Below, in pieces: positions 25,860-35,493 of a stretch of DNA of 64,000 nucleotides. Origin of the DNA: Mycolicibacterium hodleri (lineage in GTDB: Bacteria > Actinomycetota > Actinomycetes > Mycobacteriales > Mycobacteriaceae); assembly GCF_006439015.1 (NCBI RefSeq), contig NZ_RCZG01000001.1:806001-870000 (forward strand). Reading direction: 5' to 3'. The first letter of the stretch is position 1. The number at the start of each line of letters is the position of its first letter. The translations under genes were made by a program, and so were the position numbers. The notes beneath the pieces were generated by a model. The model saw only the letters and a list, made by a program, of their open reading frames with translations. It did not search any database and was not told the DNA's origin.

Positions 25860-26608
25860 CATCCCCCGACAAGGGGAGAGCGTCGAACGTCGCAGCCGGG
25901 GCCGTTCCAGACGATCAAGTCGAGGCCATCGAGGCCGTTGACGGCGCGCCCGAGGAGCCCGCGAAGAAGCTCAGCGCCCAGGCCATTTTGTCGCAGATGG
26001 GCGGCATCAGCGGTCTGATCTACTCGTCGTTGCCCGTACTCGTGTTCGTCCCCGTCTCCTCGTTCTTCGGGTTGAAGTGGGCTATCGGCGCGGCGCTGGG
26101 AGTCGCCGCGCTGATCCTGGTATGGCGACTGATTCGCCGAGAGACGTTGCAGCCGGCGGTATCCGGTTTCTTCGCCGTCGGTGTCAGCGCCCTGATCGCC
26201 TACCTCGTCGGGGAGTCGAAGGGTTACTTCCTGCTCGGCATATGGTCATCCCTGCTGTACGCCGCGGTGTTCACGCTCTCGGTCGTGATACGGCGGCCGA
26301 TCGTCGGCTATGCGTGGGGCTGGGTCAACGGACGTGACCGCGACTGGCGCGGCATCCGTCGCGCGGTGTTCGCGTTCGACGTCGCCACCTGTATCTGGGC
26401 ACTTGTGTTCGGCGCACGGTTCCTCGTGCAGAACCGCCTGTATGACGAGGACCAGACCGGCCTGCTCGGCGTCGCGCGCATCGCGATGGGGTGGCCGTTG
26501 ACGGCGGTCGCGGCGCTGGCGACCTACCTGGCCATCCGAGCCGCCCAGCGCGCTCTGCATGCAGCGGAGCAGGCCGAGGCGAAGCCTGCGGAGGTTCAGG
26601 CCGACTGA
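25856..26608 (+). CDS. DUF3159 membrane protein (Rv2693c-like)
   Basis: 250-residue inner-membrane protein with about five or six helices (LIYSSLPVLVFVPVSSFFGL, WAIGAALGVAALILVWRLI, SGFFAVGVSALIAYLVGESK, LGIWSSLLYAAVFTLSVVI, and two more). ESKGYFLLGI and RPIVGYAWGW are family marks. Its N-terminus is a long acidic cytoplasmic tail. The GTG start overlaps the upstream stop by 4 bp. Function unknown. Confidence 0.88.
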   Translation: MTSPDKGRASNVAAGAVPDDQVEAIEAVDGAPEEPAKKLSAQAILSQMGGISGLIYSSLPVLVFVPVSSFFGLKWAIGAALGVAALILVWRLIRRETLQPAVSGFFAVGVSALIAYLVGESKGYFLLGIWSSLLYAAVFTLSVVIRRPIVGYAWGWVNGRDRDWRGIRRAVFAFDVATCIWALVFGARFLVQNRLYDEDQTGLLGVARIAMGWPLTAVAALATYLAIRAAQRALHAAEQAEAKPAEVQAD

Positions 26609-28077
26609 CGGGCAGCCCGGCGAACGACACGACCGACCGCACCCTGCTCGCGGTCGCGGTACTTGCCTCATTCGTGGCGTTTCTCGACGGCTCGGTGGTG
26701 AACCTGGCACTGCCGGCGATCTCGGCGGAGTTCGGCGGCGGACTGGCACTCCAACAGTGGGTCGTCGACGGCTACCTGTTAGCGCTCGGGGCGCTCATCT
26801 TGGTCGCGGGGGCTGTCTCAGATCAGTTCGGTCGCTTGGCGGTACTACGCATGGGACTGGCCGTGTTCGCCGTCGCGTCCCTGCTGTGCGCGGTGTCCCC
26901 GAGCGGCTGGGTCCTCATCTCCGCGCGTTGCCTGCAGGGGCTCGGCGCGGCCTTCCTGGTGCCGAGTTCCCTCGCGATGATCAACGCGCGGTTCTCGGGC
27001 GCGCGGCAGGCGGGCGCGATCGGCACGTGGACGGCATGGACGGGCACGGCTTTCGTCGTGGGTCCGCCATTGGGCGGTCTGCTGGTGGATGCCCTCAGCT
27101 GGCGGTGGGTCTTCGGGATCAACGTGGTGCCGCTGGCCGTCACCCTGTACCTGACGACCAGGCTCAGCGCCGAGGACTTCGGTGGACGACGGTCGGCGCG
27201 CATCGATGTCGTAGGGGCGGTGTTGTGCGCAGCCGGATTGACCGCCGCGGTGTACGCGCTCATCGAGCAGCAGCGTCTGGGTGCGTCGAATCCCGCGGTG
27301 CTGACCGGGTTGGTGCTGGGCGTGGCGTGCCTGGTCGCCTTCCCATTATGGGAGCGGCGAGTGACGAATCCGATCATGCCGTTGCACCTGTTCTCGGCGC
27401 GCAACTTCGCCGTCGGCAATCTCGCGACGGTGTTCCTGTACGCGGCAGTATCGCTGGGCACGCTTCTCGTCGCACTGTTCCTGCAGGAGACCGTCGGCAT
27501 GTCGGCGTCACAGGCCGGTCTGGCGACGCTACCGCTACCCGTCTTGTCCTTCCTCCTGGCTCGGCGGTTCGGCACGCTGGCCGGCAGACATGGGCCCCGC
27601 GTCTACATGGCCGTCGGTCCGCTGATCGCCGCGGGTGGATTCCTGCTGCTGACGACTGCGCGGCCGCCGTTCGACTTCTGGACACAGATGCTGCCTGGCC
27701 TCGTGGTGTTCGGAGTTGGCCTGTCCGTCACCGTGTCTCCGTTGACCGCGGCCGTTCTCGCCGCGGTGGATCCGGCGCAGAGCGGCATCGGTTCGGCAGT
27801 GAACAACGCGGTCTCGCGGGTGGCCGGCCTCATCGCGGTGGCATTCACCGCAGTGATCGTCGGCGCGGGCCGGTCAAGTAATGAGATCGCTTCGACAGCA
27901 ATGAGTTTCAATGGGTTCCACCATGGCGCAATGACGGTTGCCGTGCTGTTCGCGATGGCAGGGGTGGTATCGGCGATCGGCATCAGCAACGGACAGTGCG
28001 ACGTGGGCCTCGTGTCGCCCGAGGCGTCGGCCCGCAGCCATGACCGATCGGCACCGCCGCCGGCGCTCTCGGCGTGA
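26491..28077 (+). CDS. MFS drug/solute exporter (DHA2 type, about 14 helices)
   Basis: Proton-driven efflux transporter. The homologous region starts near 26638 (LLAVAVLASFVAFLDGSVVN) and shows the DHA2 marks: FLDGSVVNLALPAI, DQFGRLAVLRMGL, GTWTAWTGTAFVVGPPLGG (motif C) and WRWVFGINV. The start codon is uncertain. The only standard in-frame start upstream is GTG 26491, which overlaps the DUF3159 gene by 118 bp; a CTG at 26605 overlapping its stop would give a normal N-terminus. It is inserted between orthologues of Rv2693c and Rv2692, so absent from the M. tuberculosis order. Confidence 0.87.
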   Translation: MAVDGGRGAGDLPGHPSRPARSACSGAGRGEACGGSGRLTGSPANDTTDRTLLAVAVLASFVAFLDGSVVNLALPAISAEFGGGLALQQWVVDGYLLALGALILVAGAVSDQFGRLAVLRMGLAVFAVASLLCAVSPSGWVLISARCLQGLGAAFLVPSSLAMINARFSGARQAGAIGTWTAWTGTAFVVGPPLGGLLVDALSWRWVFGINVVPLAVTLYLTTRLSAEDFGGRRSARIDVVGAVLCAAGLTAAVYALIEQQRLGASNPAVLTGLVLGVACLVAFPLWERRVTNPIMPLHLFSARNFAVGNLATVFLYAAVSLGTLLVALFLQETVGMSASQAGLATLPLPVLSFLLARRFGTLAGRHGPRVYMAVGPLIAAGGFLLLTTARPPFDFWTQMLPGLVVFGVGLSVTVSPLTAAVLAAVDPAQSGIGSAVNNAVSRVAGLIAVAFTAVIVGAGRSSNEIASTAMSFNGFHHGAMTVAVLFAMAGVVSAIGISNGQCDVGLVSPEASARSHDRSAPPPALSA

Positions 28078-28082
28078 CCGCG

Positions 28083-28742
28083 TCAGCGGGCGTGGAGCAG
28101 AAGCTGGCGCAACTGCTCCTCGACCTCGTCGATCGTGACGAACAAGAGTTCGTCGCCGCCCTCCAGCGCATCGTCGTCTTCGGGGACGATCACGCGGGCG
28201 CCCCGGAGGATGGTCACCAGAGCGCAGTCACGCGGCAACTCCAGCCGCTTAACTGCCTTGCCGCCCCACGGGGTGTCGTCTGGCAGCGTGATCTCGACGA
28301 GGTTGGCCTGGCCCTTGCGGAAGCTCATCAGGCGGACCAGGTCGCCGACCGACACCGCCTCCTCGACCAGCGATGCCAGCATCCTCGGCGTAGACACCGC
28401 GACGTCGACGCCCCACGCCTCGTCGAAGAGCCATTCGTTGCGGGGGTCGTTGACCCGGGCGACGACTCGGGGGACCGCGAATTCGGTCTTGGCGAGCAGG
28501 CTCAGCACGACGTTTGCCTTGTCGTCACCAGTGGCGGCGATGACCACGTCGAATTCGTGGAGTCCGACGGCCTCGAGCAGGGTCAGCTCGCACGCATCGC
28601 CGAGCCGCCAGCTGGCGGTGGGGATGGCGTCGGTTTCGACGTGATCGGGATTGCGCTCCAGCAGGGTGACCTGATGATTCTCGACGAGTTCCCTGGCGAT
28701 GGACCGGCCCACTGCACCGGCGCCCGCGATCGCGACCTTCAC
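28083..28742 (-). CDS. ceoC: TrkA-type K+ uptake regulator CeoC
   Basis: Cytoplasmic RCK protein (219 residues) that binds NAD(H) and gates Trk/Ktr-type potassium channels. The Rossmann motif KVAIAGAGAVGRSIARELVE is at the N-terminus with the acidic end of strand 2 in VTLLERN. A TrkA_C domain starts near LVEITLPDDTPWGGKAVKRL. It pairs with ceoB 34 bp upstream in the same direction, as Rv2692/Rv2691. Confidence 0.92.
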   Translation of the reverse strand: MKVAIAGAGAVGRSIARELVENHQVTLLERNPDHVETDAIPTASWRLGDACELTLLEAVGLHEFDVVIAATGDDKANVVLSLLAKTEFAVPRVVARVNDPRNEWLFDEAWGVDVAVSTPRMLASLVEEAVSVGDLVRLMSFRKGQANLVEITLPDDTPWGGKAVKRLELPRDCALVTILRGARVIVPEDDDALEGGDELLFVTIDEVEEQLRQLLLHAR

Positions 28743-28776
28743 GGCTTCCTCACGGGCTCTGCTCCTCGCGTGCGCA

Positions 28777-29451
28777 TCACTGATCCTCCGCGTCTTCGCC
28801 GGGTGGCTGCGCGGCGATGGCCATCGCCTCGGCGACGTGACCGGAAATGGCCGCCATGTATACCTGATCGCTCGCCTGGATGACGGTCTTCTTGTCCGGC
28901 AGCAGCCCCGTGCCGAAGCGGATCATGAAGGCGACGCGTCCACCGGTCACCGCCTCCAGGGCGGTCACGCGATGGCCCACCCAACCTTCGTGGAGCGGCA
29001 GCTCGGCCACGGCGACGTTGCCCGACGGATCACGCCACTTGGTGGTCTCGCCCTCGCGGGTGAGGACGTTGAGCAGCCGGTCGGTGGTCCACGGCACCGT
29101 CGCCACGGTGGGGATGCCCAGCCGCTCGTATACGGCGGCGCGCTTGGCGTCGTAGATGCGGGCCACGACGCGCTCGACTCCGAAGGTCTCACGCGCCACC
29201 CGCGCGGAGATGATGTTGGAGTTGTCACCCGACGAGACGGCGGCGAACGCGCCCGCGCCCTCTATCCCGGCTCGCAGGAGCACGTCGCGGTCGAATCCCA
29301 TGCCGAGCACGCGCTCCCCGGGGAACTCGGGCGACAAACGGTGAAAGGCAGTGCCATCACGGTCGATGACGGCCACTTCATGGCCGATCCTGGCCAGGCC
29401 ATCAGCCAGCGACGCGCCTACCCGGCCGCATCCCATCACGACTACACGCAC
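28777..29451 (-). CDS. ceoB: TrkA-type K+ uptake regulator CeoB
   Basis: Second RCK protein of the pair, 224 residues. RVVVMGCGRVGASLADGLAR is the nucleotide-binding loop; VAVIDRD ends strand 2. TrkA_C-like tail: VAVAELPLHEGWVGHRVTAL, QVYMAAISGHVAEA. The GTG at 29451 is chosen because it directly precedes the Rossmann strand. It is divergent from the APC permease, which may be the transporter it controls (inference). Confidence 0.92.
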   Translation of the reverse strand: MRVVVMGCGRVGASLADGLARIGHEVAVIDRDGTAFHRLSPEFPGERVLGMGFDRDVLLRAGIEGAGAFAAVSSGDNSNIISARVARETFGVERVVARIYDAKRAAVYERLGIPTVATVPWTTDRLLNVLTREGETTKWRDPSGNVAVAELPLHEGWVGHRVTALEAVTGGRVAFMIRFGTGLLPDKKTVIQASDQVYMAAISGHVAEAMAIAAQPPGEDAEDQ

Positions 29452-29560
29452 GCGTCGATCCTCCCAGTGGTTCGGCAGAAACGGATTGTGGCGAACCCGT
29501 GCCCTCGGAACGCTACAGCTTGGGGACGGCTCGCCGCCGATGGGCTTACTCTTGGCTCTC

Positions 29561-31552
29561 GTGTCCAAGCTTTCGACCGCTGCGCGCAGGTTGGTACTCG
29601 GTAGACCGTTCCGCAGTGATGCGATGGGCCACACGCTGTTGCCCAAGCGGATCGCCCTTCCCGTGTTCGCGTCCGACGCCTTGTCGTCGGTCGCCTACGC
29701 GCCGGAGGAGATCTTCCTGGTGCTCTCGGTTGCGGGGCTCAGCGCCTACACCATGGCGCCCTGGATCGGCATCGCCGTGGCAGTGGTCATGTTGGTCGTC
29801 ATCGCGAGTTACCGGCAGAACGTGCATGCGTATCCGTCCGGCGGCGGCGACTACGAGGTGGTGACCACCAACCTTGGTTCGACGGCAGGCTTGACGGTGG
29901 CCAGCGCGTTGCTCGTCGACTACGTGCTGACCGTTGCGGTGTCGATGGCATCGGCGATGTCCAACATCGGCTCAGCGGTCCCGTTCATAGCGCAGCACAA
30001 GGTGTTGTTCGCAGTCGCGGCCATTCTCGTTCTGGCGTCACTGAACCTGCGCGGAATCCGAGAGTCCGGCACGGCGTTCGCGATTCCCACCTATGCCTTC
30101 ATGATCGGCATGTACGGCATGATCGGCTGGGGACTTTTCCAGATCTTCGTCCTCGGTGACCACTTGCAGGCCGAGACAGCGGGATACACGGTCAAATCCG
30201 AACATGGTGACGTTCTGGGCTTCGCGATGGTCTTCTTGGTGGCGCGGGCTTTCTCGTCCGGCTGCGCCGCGTTGACCGGGGTCGAGGCCATCAGCAACGG
30301 GGTGCCCGCCTTCAAGAAGCCGAAGTCGCGGAACGCAGCGACGACGCTGCTCCTGCTCGGCGCCGTCGCGGTGTCGCTGTTCATGGGAATCATCGTGCTG
30401 GCCAAGGAAACCGGCGCGAAGGTGGCCGAAGAGGCCAGCCAGTTGGGCGGCGCTCCCGACGGATACCAGCAGAAGACGCTGATCACGCAGTTGGCGAACG
30501 CCGTGTTCGACGGATTTCCGGCCGGCCTCTACCTGATCGCGGGCGTGACGGCGCTGATCCTCGTGCTGGCCGCCAACACCGCCTTCAACGGCTTCCCGGT
30601 GCTGGGATCCATTCTGGCCCAGGACCGTTATCTTCCCCGCCAGTTGCATACCCGCGGTGACCGGCTGGCATTCTCCAACGGCATTCTCTTCCTGGCGTTC
30701 GCCGCCATCGCGTTCGTCGTGGCATTCCGCGCCGAGGTGACGGCGCTGATCCAGCTGTACATCGTTGGCGTGTTCGTCAGCTTCACGCTCAGCCAGATCG
30801 GGATGGTGCGGCACTGGACCAGGTTGCTGCGGGCCGAAACCGACGCCACCCAGCGCCGCAGGATGTACCGATCCCGCATCATCAACGGAATCGGTCTGCT
30901 GTGCACGGGCGCCGTGCTGGTAGTGGTCGTGGTCACGAAGTTCCGCGCCGGGGCGTGGATCGCCATCATCGCGATGGGCTTCCTCTTCGTGGTCATGAAG
31001 CTGATTCACAAGCACTACGCCACCGTCACGCGCGAGCTCGAGGCGCGCGCCGCCGAGGAGGGCGACGTCGTGTTGCCCAGTCGCAACCACGCCATCGTGT
31101 TGGTCTCCAACGTGCACCTGCCGACGAAGCGAGCGCTCGCCTATGCCAGGGCCACCAGACCGGACGTGCTCGAGGCGATCACGGTCAACGTGGACGACAC
31201 GGAAGCCCACGAGCTGGTGCGCAAGTGGGAGGAGAGCAGCGTCTCGGTGCCGCTGAAGGTCATCGCCTCGCCCTACCGTGAAATCACCCGGCCGGTATTG
31301 GGTTACGTCAAGAGGCTCATCAAGGATTCACCGCGGACCGTGGTCACGGTATTCATCCCCGAGTACGTCGTCGGGCACTGGTGGGAACAGGTGCTGCACA
31401 ACCAGAGCGCGCTACGACTCAAGGGTCGGTTGCTGTTCGAGCCGAACGTGATGGTGACGTCCGTTCCGTGGCAGTTGAATTCCTCGGAGCGACTCAAGGG
31501 CATCGACGAGCAGTCGGCGCCGGGTGACGCTCGACGCGGGTTCCTCGATTGA
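29561..31552 (+). CDS. APC-superfamily permease with cytoplasmic C-terminal domain (Rv2690c-like)
   Basis: Amino-acid/K+ permease-like membrane protein of 663 residues. It has about twelve helices from LPVFASDALSSVAYAPEEIF (typical for the KdpX/KUP-like APC group) to AIIAMGFLFVVMKLIHK. A 200-residue soluble tail follows (AIVLVSNVHLPTKRALAYAR, a USP-like fold). The GTG at 29561 (VSKLSTAARR) matches the orthologue; an ATG at 29540 is an alternative. Its neighbours CeoB/CeoC suggest potassium-linked regulation. Confidence 0.9.
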   Translation: MSKLSTAARRLVLGRPFRSDAMGHTLLPKRIALPVFASDALSSVAYAPEEIFLVLSVAGLSAYTMAPWIGIAVAVVMLVVIASYRQNVHAYPSGGGDYEVVTTNLGSTAGLTVASALLVDYVLTVAVSMASAMSNIGSAVPFIAQHKVLFAVAAILVLASLNLRGIRESGTAFAIPTYAFMIGMYGMIGWGLFQIFVLGDHLQAETAGYTVKSEHGDVLGFAMVFLVARAFSSGCAALTGVEAISNGVPAFKKPKSRNAATTLLLLGAVAVSLFMGIIVLAKETGAKVAEEASQLGGAPDGYQQKTLITQLANAVFDGFPAGLYLIAGVTALILVLAANTAFNGFPVLGSILAQDRYLPRQLHTRGDRLAFSNGILFLAFAAIAFVVAFRAEVTALIQLYIVGVFVSFTLSQIGMVRHWTRLLRAETDATQRRRMYRSRIINGIGLLCTGAVLVVVVVTKFRAGAWIAIIAMGFLFVVMKLIHKHYATVTRELEARAAEEGDVVLPSRNHAIVLVSNVHLPTKRALAYARATRPDVLEAITVNVDDTEAHELVRKWEESSVSVPLKVIASPYREITRPVLGYVKRLIKDSPRTVVTVFIPEYVVGHWWEQVLHNQSALRLKGRLLFEPNVMVTSVPWQLNSSERLKGIDEQSAPGDARRGFLD

Positions 31553-32778
31553 CGCCATCCGAAGCAGAGCGCAGCGAGCCGGGAGTGATGCTGGTCCTGA
31601 CGGTCGGTGCGCCGGCGAACGGTGGCAGCTGCGTGGCCCGCCATGAGGGACGCGTCGTCTTCGTACGTTACGCGCTGCCGGGCGAGGTGGTGCGGGCGCG
31701 GGTCACCGATGAGCGCGGAAGTCATTGGCACGCAGAGGCCGTTGAGATCATCGAGCCGTCACCCGACCGCGTCGACCCGCTGTGCCCCATCGCGGGTGTC
31801 GACGGCTCGGGGTGTTGCGATCTGGCCTTCGCCGCACCGGAAGCGGCGCGCCGACTGAAGGGCGACGTGGTGGCCAATCAGCTCGAACGGCTCGGTGGTC
31901 ACCACTGGGAGGGTGAGGCCGAAGAGGTCGGATCGACGGGAGCGACGGGTTGGCGTACCAGGGTGCGGTTGGACGTCGCGACCAAGGGAATTCAGTTGGG
32001 CCAGGCGGGCTTTCACCGTTACCACAGTAGTGATCTGGTCACCGATCTGTCCTGCGCACAGGTGCCGGATGGGATGCTGGCGGGTCTCGACGGGGCGAAG
32101 TGGCCACCGGGCGCACAGTTGCACGTCGCGCTCGACGATGGGGGAGCGCGGCACGTCGTCCAGTCGGGTCCGCGGTCGGATCGCAAGGCGTCGACCCAGG
32201 TTATCGAGGGGTCCTACGAGGCAACCCAACGAGTCGGTGACCGGACATGGCGCGTCCCGGTCACCGCCTTCTGGCAGGCCCATCGCGACGCCGCCCCCAC
32301 CTACAGTGCGCTGGTGAAGGACTGGGCTCGGCTCAGCCCGGGGATGACGGCGTGGGACTTGTATGGGGGTGCAGGCGTGTTCGCCGCGACATTGGCGGAG
32401 TCGGTCGGGGAGACCGGCCATGTGCTCAGTGTCGACACCTCCCGCGGATCGGCGAGGGCGGCGAGGGCGGCGCTCGCCGACCTCGGCTGGGTGGAGGTTC
32501 TCACCGAGTCGGTGCGTCGCGCGCTCACCACGCAGCGTCGGCGTGCCGACGTGGCCGTACTCGATCCTCCGAGAACTGGCGCCGGACGAGAGGTGATCGA
32601 CCTGTTGGCCAGTGCTGACGTCCCGCGCATCGTGCACATTGGTTGCGAGGCAGCGTCATTCGCCCGAGATGTCGGCCTCTACCGTGGCCACGGATATGGG
32701 GTGGAGGAGATTCGGGTGTTCGATTCCTTCCCGCTGACCCATCACGTCGAATGCGTCGCTGTGCTGTCCCGCGGGTGA
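31549..32778 (+). CDS. RNA m5U methyltransferase, TrmA/RlmD family (Rv2689c-like)
   Basis: SAM-dependent methylation of a uridine in tRNA or rRNA. It has 409 residues: a TRAM-type N-terminal domain (LVLTVGAPANGGSCVARHEG), a Cys-rich iron-sulfur-like segment (CPIAGVDGSGCCDL), SAM motif I (AWDLYGGAGVFAATLAE), motif IV (VLDPPRTGAGREV) and a catalytic Cys in HIGCEAASFARD. The TTG at 31549 overlaps the permease stop (TTGA). Rv2689c uses a similar short leader; the GTG at 31585 is an alternative start. Confidence 0.9.
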   Translation: MTPSEAERSEPGVMLVLTVGAPANGGSCVARHEGRVVFVRYALPGEVVRARVTDERGSHWHAEAVEIIEPSPDRVDPLCPIAGVDGSGCCDLAFAAPEAARRLKGDVVANQLERLGGHHWEGEAEEVGSTGATGWRTRVRLDVATKGIQLGQAGFHRYHSSDLVTDLSCAQVPDGMLAGLDGAKWPPGAQLHVALDDGGARHVVQSGPRSDRKASTQVIEGSYEATQRVGDRTWRVPVTAFWQAHRDAAPTYSALVKDWARLSPGMTAWDLYGGAGVFAATLAESVGETGHVLSVDTSRGSARAARAALADLGWVEVLTESVRRALTTQRRRADVAVLDPPRTGAGREVIDLLASADVPRIVHIGCEAASFARDVGLYRGHGYGVEEIRVFDSFPLTHHVECVAVLSRG

Positions 32779-33233
32779 AACGCGTTCTGGTGACCGGCAT
32801 GTCGGGGACGGGTAAGTCCACTTTGTTGACCGCGCTTGCGGCCCGGGGTTACTGGACCGTTGACACCGACTACGGCGACTACTTCGAGACGATCGACGGT
32901 GAATCCACGTGGATCGAGGCGCGGATCGACGAGTTGCTGTCGATCGATGATCCGCGCGGCGTGCTGTTCGTCCAAGGCACCACCGGTAACCAGGTCGTGT
33001 TCTATCCCCGGTTCGATCACATCGTGCTTCTGAGCGCTCCAGCCGAATTGATCGTCGAGCGGCTGCGGACCCGGACCACCAATTCCTACGGTCGGCGTCC
33101 GGCCGACGTTGCCGCCATTCTGGAGAACCTCGCCGACGTCGAACCGCTCTTGCGTGCCTCGGCCACGTTGGAGGTCGTCACGACCGTCCCGGTAGAGATG
33201 GTCGTGGACGCGGTGCTGAACCACGTGTCCTGA
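32775..33233 (+). CDS. P-loop kinase-like protein
   Basis: 152-residue nucleotide-binding protein. Walker A is TGMSGTGKSTLL (residues 7-18), followed by DTDYGDYFE and a lid-like Arg segment (ERLRTRTTNSYGRRPADVAA). This resembles the adenylate/shikimate-kinase fold, but a substrate cannot be assigned. Its GTG overlaps the methyltransferase stop (GTGA), so the two are coupled. Perhaps a nucleoside or RNA-end kinase (weak inference). Confidence 0.82.
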   Translation: MKRVLVTGMSGTGKSTLLTALAARGYWTVDTDYGDYFETIDGESTWIEARIDELLSIDDPRGVLFVQGTTGNQVVFYPRFDHIVLLSAPAELIVERLRTRTTNSYGRRPADVAAILENLADVEPLLRASATLEVVTTVPVEMVVDAVLNHVS

Positions 33234-33259
33234 CACTCGAGAAGCACGGCAACGCGGCA

Positions 33260-34549
33260 TCACGCGAATACGAAGTACCGCAACCACAGGTACGGCGCCG
33301 CGACGGCGATGGTCAGCGTGGTCACGATGGCGCCCTTGCGGGTGAATTCCCAGAAGCTGATCGGATGACCTTCGCGCGCGGCGATGCCGAGCATCACCAC
33401 GTTTGCGCTCGCCCCGACCGCGGTGAGGTTGCCACCGAAGTCGGCGCCGATCGCCAACGCCCACCACAGTGCGTCCGAGTGAACCGGATTGGCGATATCG
33501 GCCACCAGATCACCCACGACCGGGCTCATGGTGGCGACATAGGGAATGTTGTCGATGACTCCTGACAGCAGCGCGGATACCAACAGTACGAGCATCGTCG
33601 CGAACAACGCGTTCCCACCGGTGACGTCCGCGGCCAGACGGGCCAGCGTGGCGATCGCACCGGTGTTCACCAGCGCACCGACGAGGATGAACAATCCGAC
33701 GAAGAACAGCAGGGTCTCCCATTCGACACTGCCGAGATAGTCCTCGCGGTCGACACCCGAGATGAGGATCAGGATGCCCGCCCCCAACAACGCCACCACC
33801 GACGGTTCGATGTGGATGATCGAATGGCCGATGAACGCGGCGAAAACCACGAGAAGCACCGCACCGGACTTGGCAAGCAGGCGCGGATCGCGGATTGCTT
33901 CGCGCTCGTTCAATGCCATCACGTCGGCCACCCGTGTCGGGTCGACGGTGAACGATCCGCGGAACATCACCGGCAGGATCAACATCAGGACGATCAGGGC
34001 AATGATCGCAATCGGGGTGAGGTGGGCCAGAAAATCATTGAAGGACAGGTCTGCCCGGCTCGCGATGATGATGTTCGGCGGGTCGCCGACGAGGGTGGCC
34101 GCGCCGCCAATGTTGGAGGCGAACACCTCGGCGATCAGGAACGGGGTGGGTTTGATCCCGAGGCGGTCACAGACCAGCAGCGTGACCGGCGCGATGAGCA
34201 GCACGGTGGTGACGTTGTCCAGCAGTGCCGACGCCACGGCGGTGATGAGGACCAGGAGCATCATCACCCGCAGCGCCGAGCCGCCGGCCCGCTTGGTCGC
34301 CCAGATGGCGGTGTATTCGAACACGCCGGTCTGTCTCAAGACTCCGACGATGATCATCATCCCGAACAACAGGGAGATGACGTCCCAGTCGATCCCGGTC
34401 TCGTGCGAGTAGAACACGTCCTCGGCGCTGACGATGCCGAGTATCACTACGACTGCTGCGCCGCCGAGAGCCGCCTTGACCTTCGAGATCTTCTCCGTGG
34501 CGATCAGCACGTAAGAGACCGTGAATACCGCGATCGCCGCTGCGGTCAC
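33260..34549 (-). CDS. ArsB/NhaD-type ion permease (ion transporter superfamily)
   Basis: Inner-membrane transporter of 429 residues with about eleven helices, similar to Rv2684/Rv2685 (annotated ArsA/ArsB). Conserved pieces: [24 protein letters not shown] first half, [20 protein letters not shown] (the DN[VI]TT motif), [19 protein letters not shown] (GDPPN motif) and the repeat [17 protein letters not shown] in the second half. Arsenite versus Na+ transport cannot be told from sequence. The GTG at 34549 lies 25 bp after the CBS gene. Confidence 0.87.
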   Translation of the reverse strand: MTAAAIAVFTVSYVLIATEKISKVKAALGGAAVVVILGIVSAEDVFYSHETGIDWDVISLLFGMMIIVGVLRQTGVFEYTAIWATKRAGGSALRVMMLLVLITAVASALLDNVTTVLLIAPVTLLVCDRLGIKPTPFLIAEVFASNIGGAATLVGDPPNIIIASRADLSFNDFLAHLTPIAIIALIVLMLILPVMFRGSFTVDPTRVADVMALNEREAIRDPRLLAKSGAVLLVVFAAFIGHSIIHIEPSVVALLGAGILILISGVDREDYLGSVEWETLLFFVGLFILVGALVNTGAIATLARLAADVTGGNALFATMLVLLVSALLSGVIDNIPYVATMSPVVGDLVADIANPVHSDALWWALAIGADFGGNLTAVGASANVVMLGIAAREGHPISFWEFTRKGAIVTTLTIAVAAPYLWLRYFVFA

Positions 34550-34574
34550 TGGTCGTACCTCGGCGTGGGCGCAA

Positions 34575-35021
34575 TCAGTGCGCGGTGAGGGCCACTTCGA
34601 GCAGACGCGAGGCGGTGATCACTCCGACGAGTCGGCCCTTCGCCACCACGGCGACGAGAGGCGCGCGTTCGTGGGCCATCACCGCCGCCACCTCTACGAT
34701 GTTGTCGTCGGAATTGACCATCGGCATGCCGGGCAGGGGCTTGGGTAGGATCGCGGCGACGGTTTTCTCGCCGATTGCATCCGCGATGTGATCGGCCATG
34801 GACTCGCTGAGTACGCGTGCCAGCGATGGGTCGTCCTGCACATAGTTCGGCACTAACATTCGGACCACCTGCGAGGCCGGAAGGATGGTCACCGGCTTTC
34901 CGTCGGCATCGGTGACCACCAACCCTGGTAGCCGTCGCTCGGCCATCAGCCGTCCCGCTTCCAGCGCGTTCGAGGTGGAGGCGACCACCGGAAACTCTTC
35001 GGCTATCTGATCCGCACGCAC
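34575..35021 (-). CDS. CBS-domain protein (Rv2683-like)
   Basis: 148-residue protein made of two CBS motifs: [27 protein letters not shown] and [38 protein letters not shown] pairs bind adenosine nucleotides and gate transporters. The GTG at 35021 has no Shine-Dalgarno; the bases before it belong to the truncated antiporter reading frame. A regulatory role on the ArsB/NhaD-type permease directly downstream is inferred. Confidence 0.82.
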   Translation of the reverse strand: MRADQIAEEFPVVASTSNALEAGRLMAERRLPGLVVTDADGKPVTILPASQVVRMLVPNYVQDDPSLARVLSESMADHIADAIGEKTVAAILPKPLPGMPMVNSDDNIVEVAAVMAHERAPLVAVVAKGRLVGVITASRLLEVALTAH

Positions 35022-35026
35022 AGGAG

Positions 35027-35325
35027 AACACTACTGGTGTCGCGATGTCGATCATCGTCAGCGGCATCCCGAGGCCGAGCGCTCGGCCGGACAGCGCCCA
35101 ATCCTTTTTCAGTGCAGAGAGATTCGCGCGCTGACCGTCGGTGAACAGAACCGTGAACAGGGCGGCGTAGGCGAGTGGTGAGACGATCGAATAGTCCGAG
35201 TGGATCGACACGATCACGGCGCCTGCAAGGAGGAACAGCAGCGCAGTCGACAGCACGGTCCTCGCGGCGACCCCCGACAGGACGCTGATCAGCAGGACGA
35301 CGCCGAATGCGAGCACCAGTGCCAC
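35027..35325 (-). pseudogene. Truncated cation/proton antiporter (N-terminal stub)
   Basis: The frame from GTG 35325 encodes two to three helices typical of CPA1-type antiporter N-termini ([35 protein letters not shown]). The conserved FTDGQRANLSALKKDWALSG and RALGLGMPLTM follow. Normal proteins continue for more than 250 residues; here the similarity stops at GMPLTM (about 35050) and the sequence runs straight into the CBS gene. An internal deletion is the simplest explanation. Residue positions are approximate. Confidence 0.75.
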
Positions 35326-35493
35326 GTCGAGCTCCCGTCGTCTTCGTTCAAGTCGCACACTGCGACTGCCGACCAGACTTCCCGGCGCACCACCGGTAAA
35401 GATGCCGCAAAGATCGAGCGGGAGCAAACCGCGCGCGGGTGGCGACTCGCATCACCGGGCGGGACGTCTGCAGTGATCACTAGGCTGACGCCG

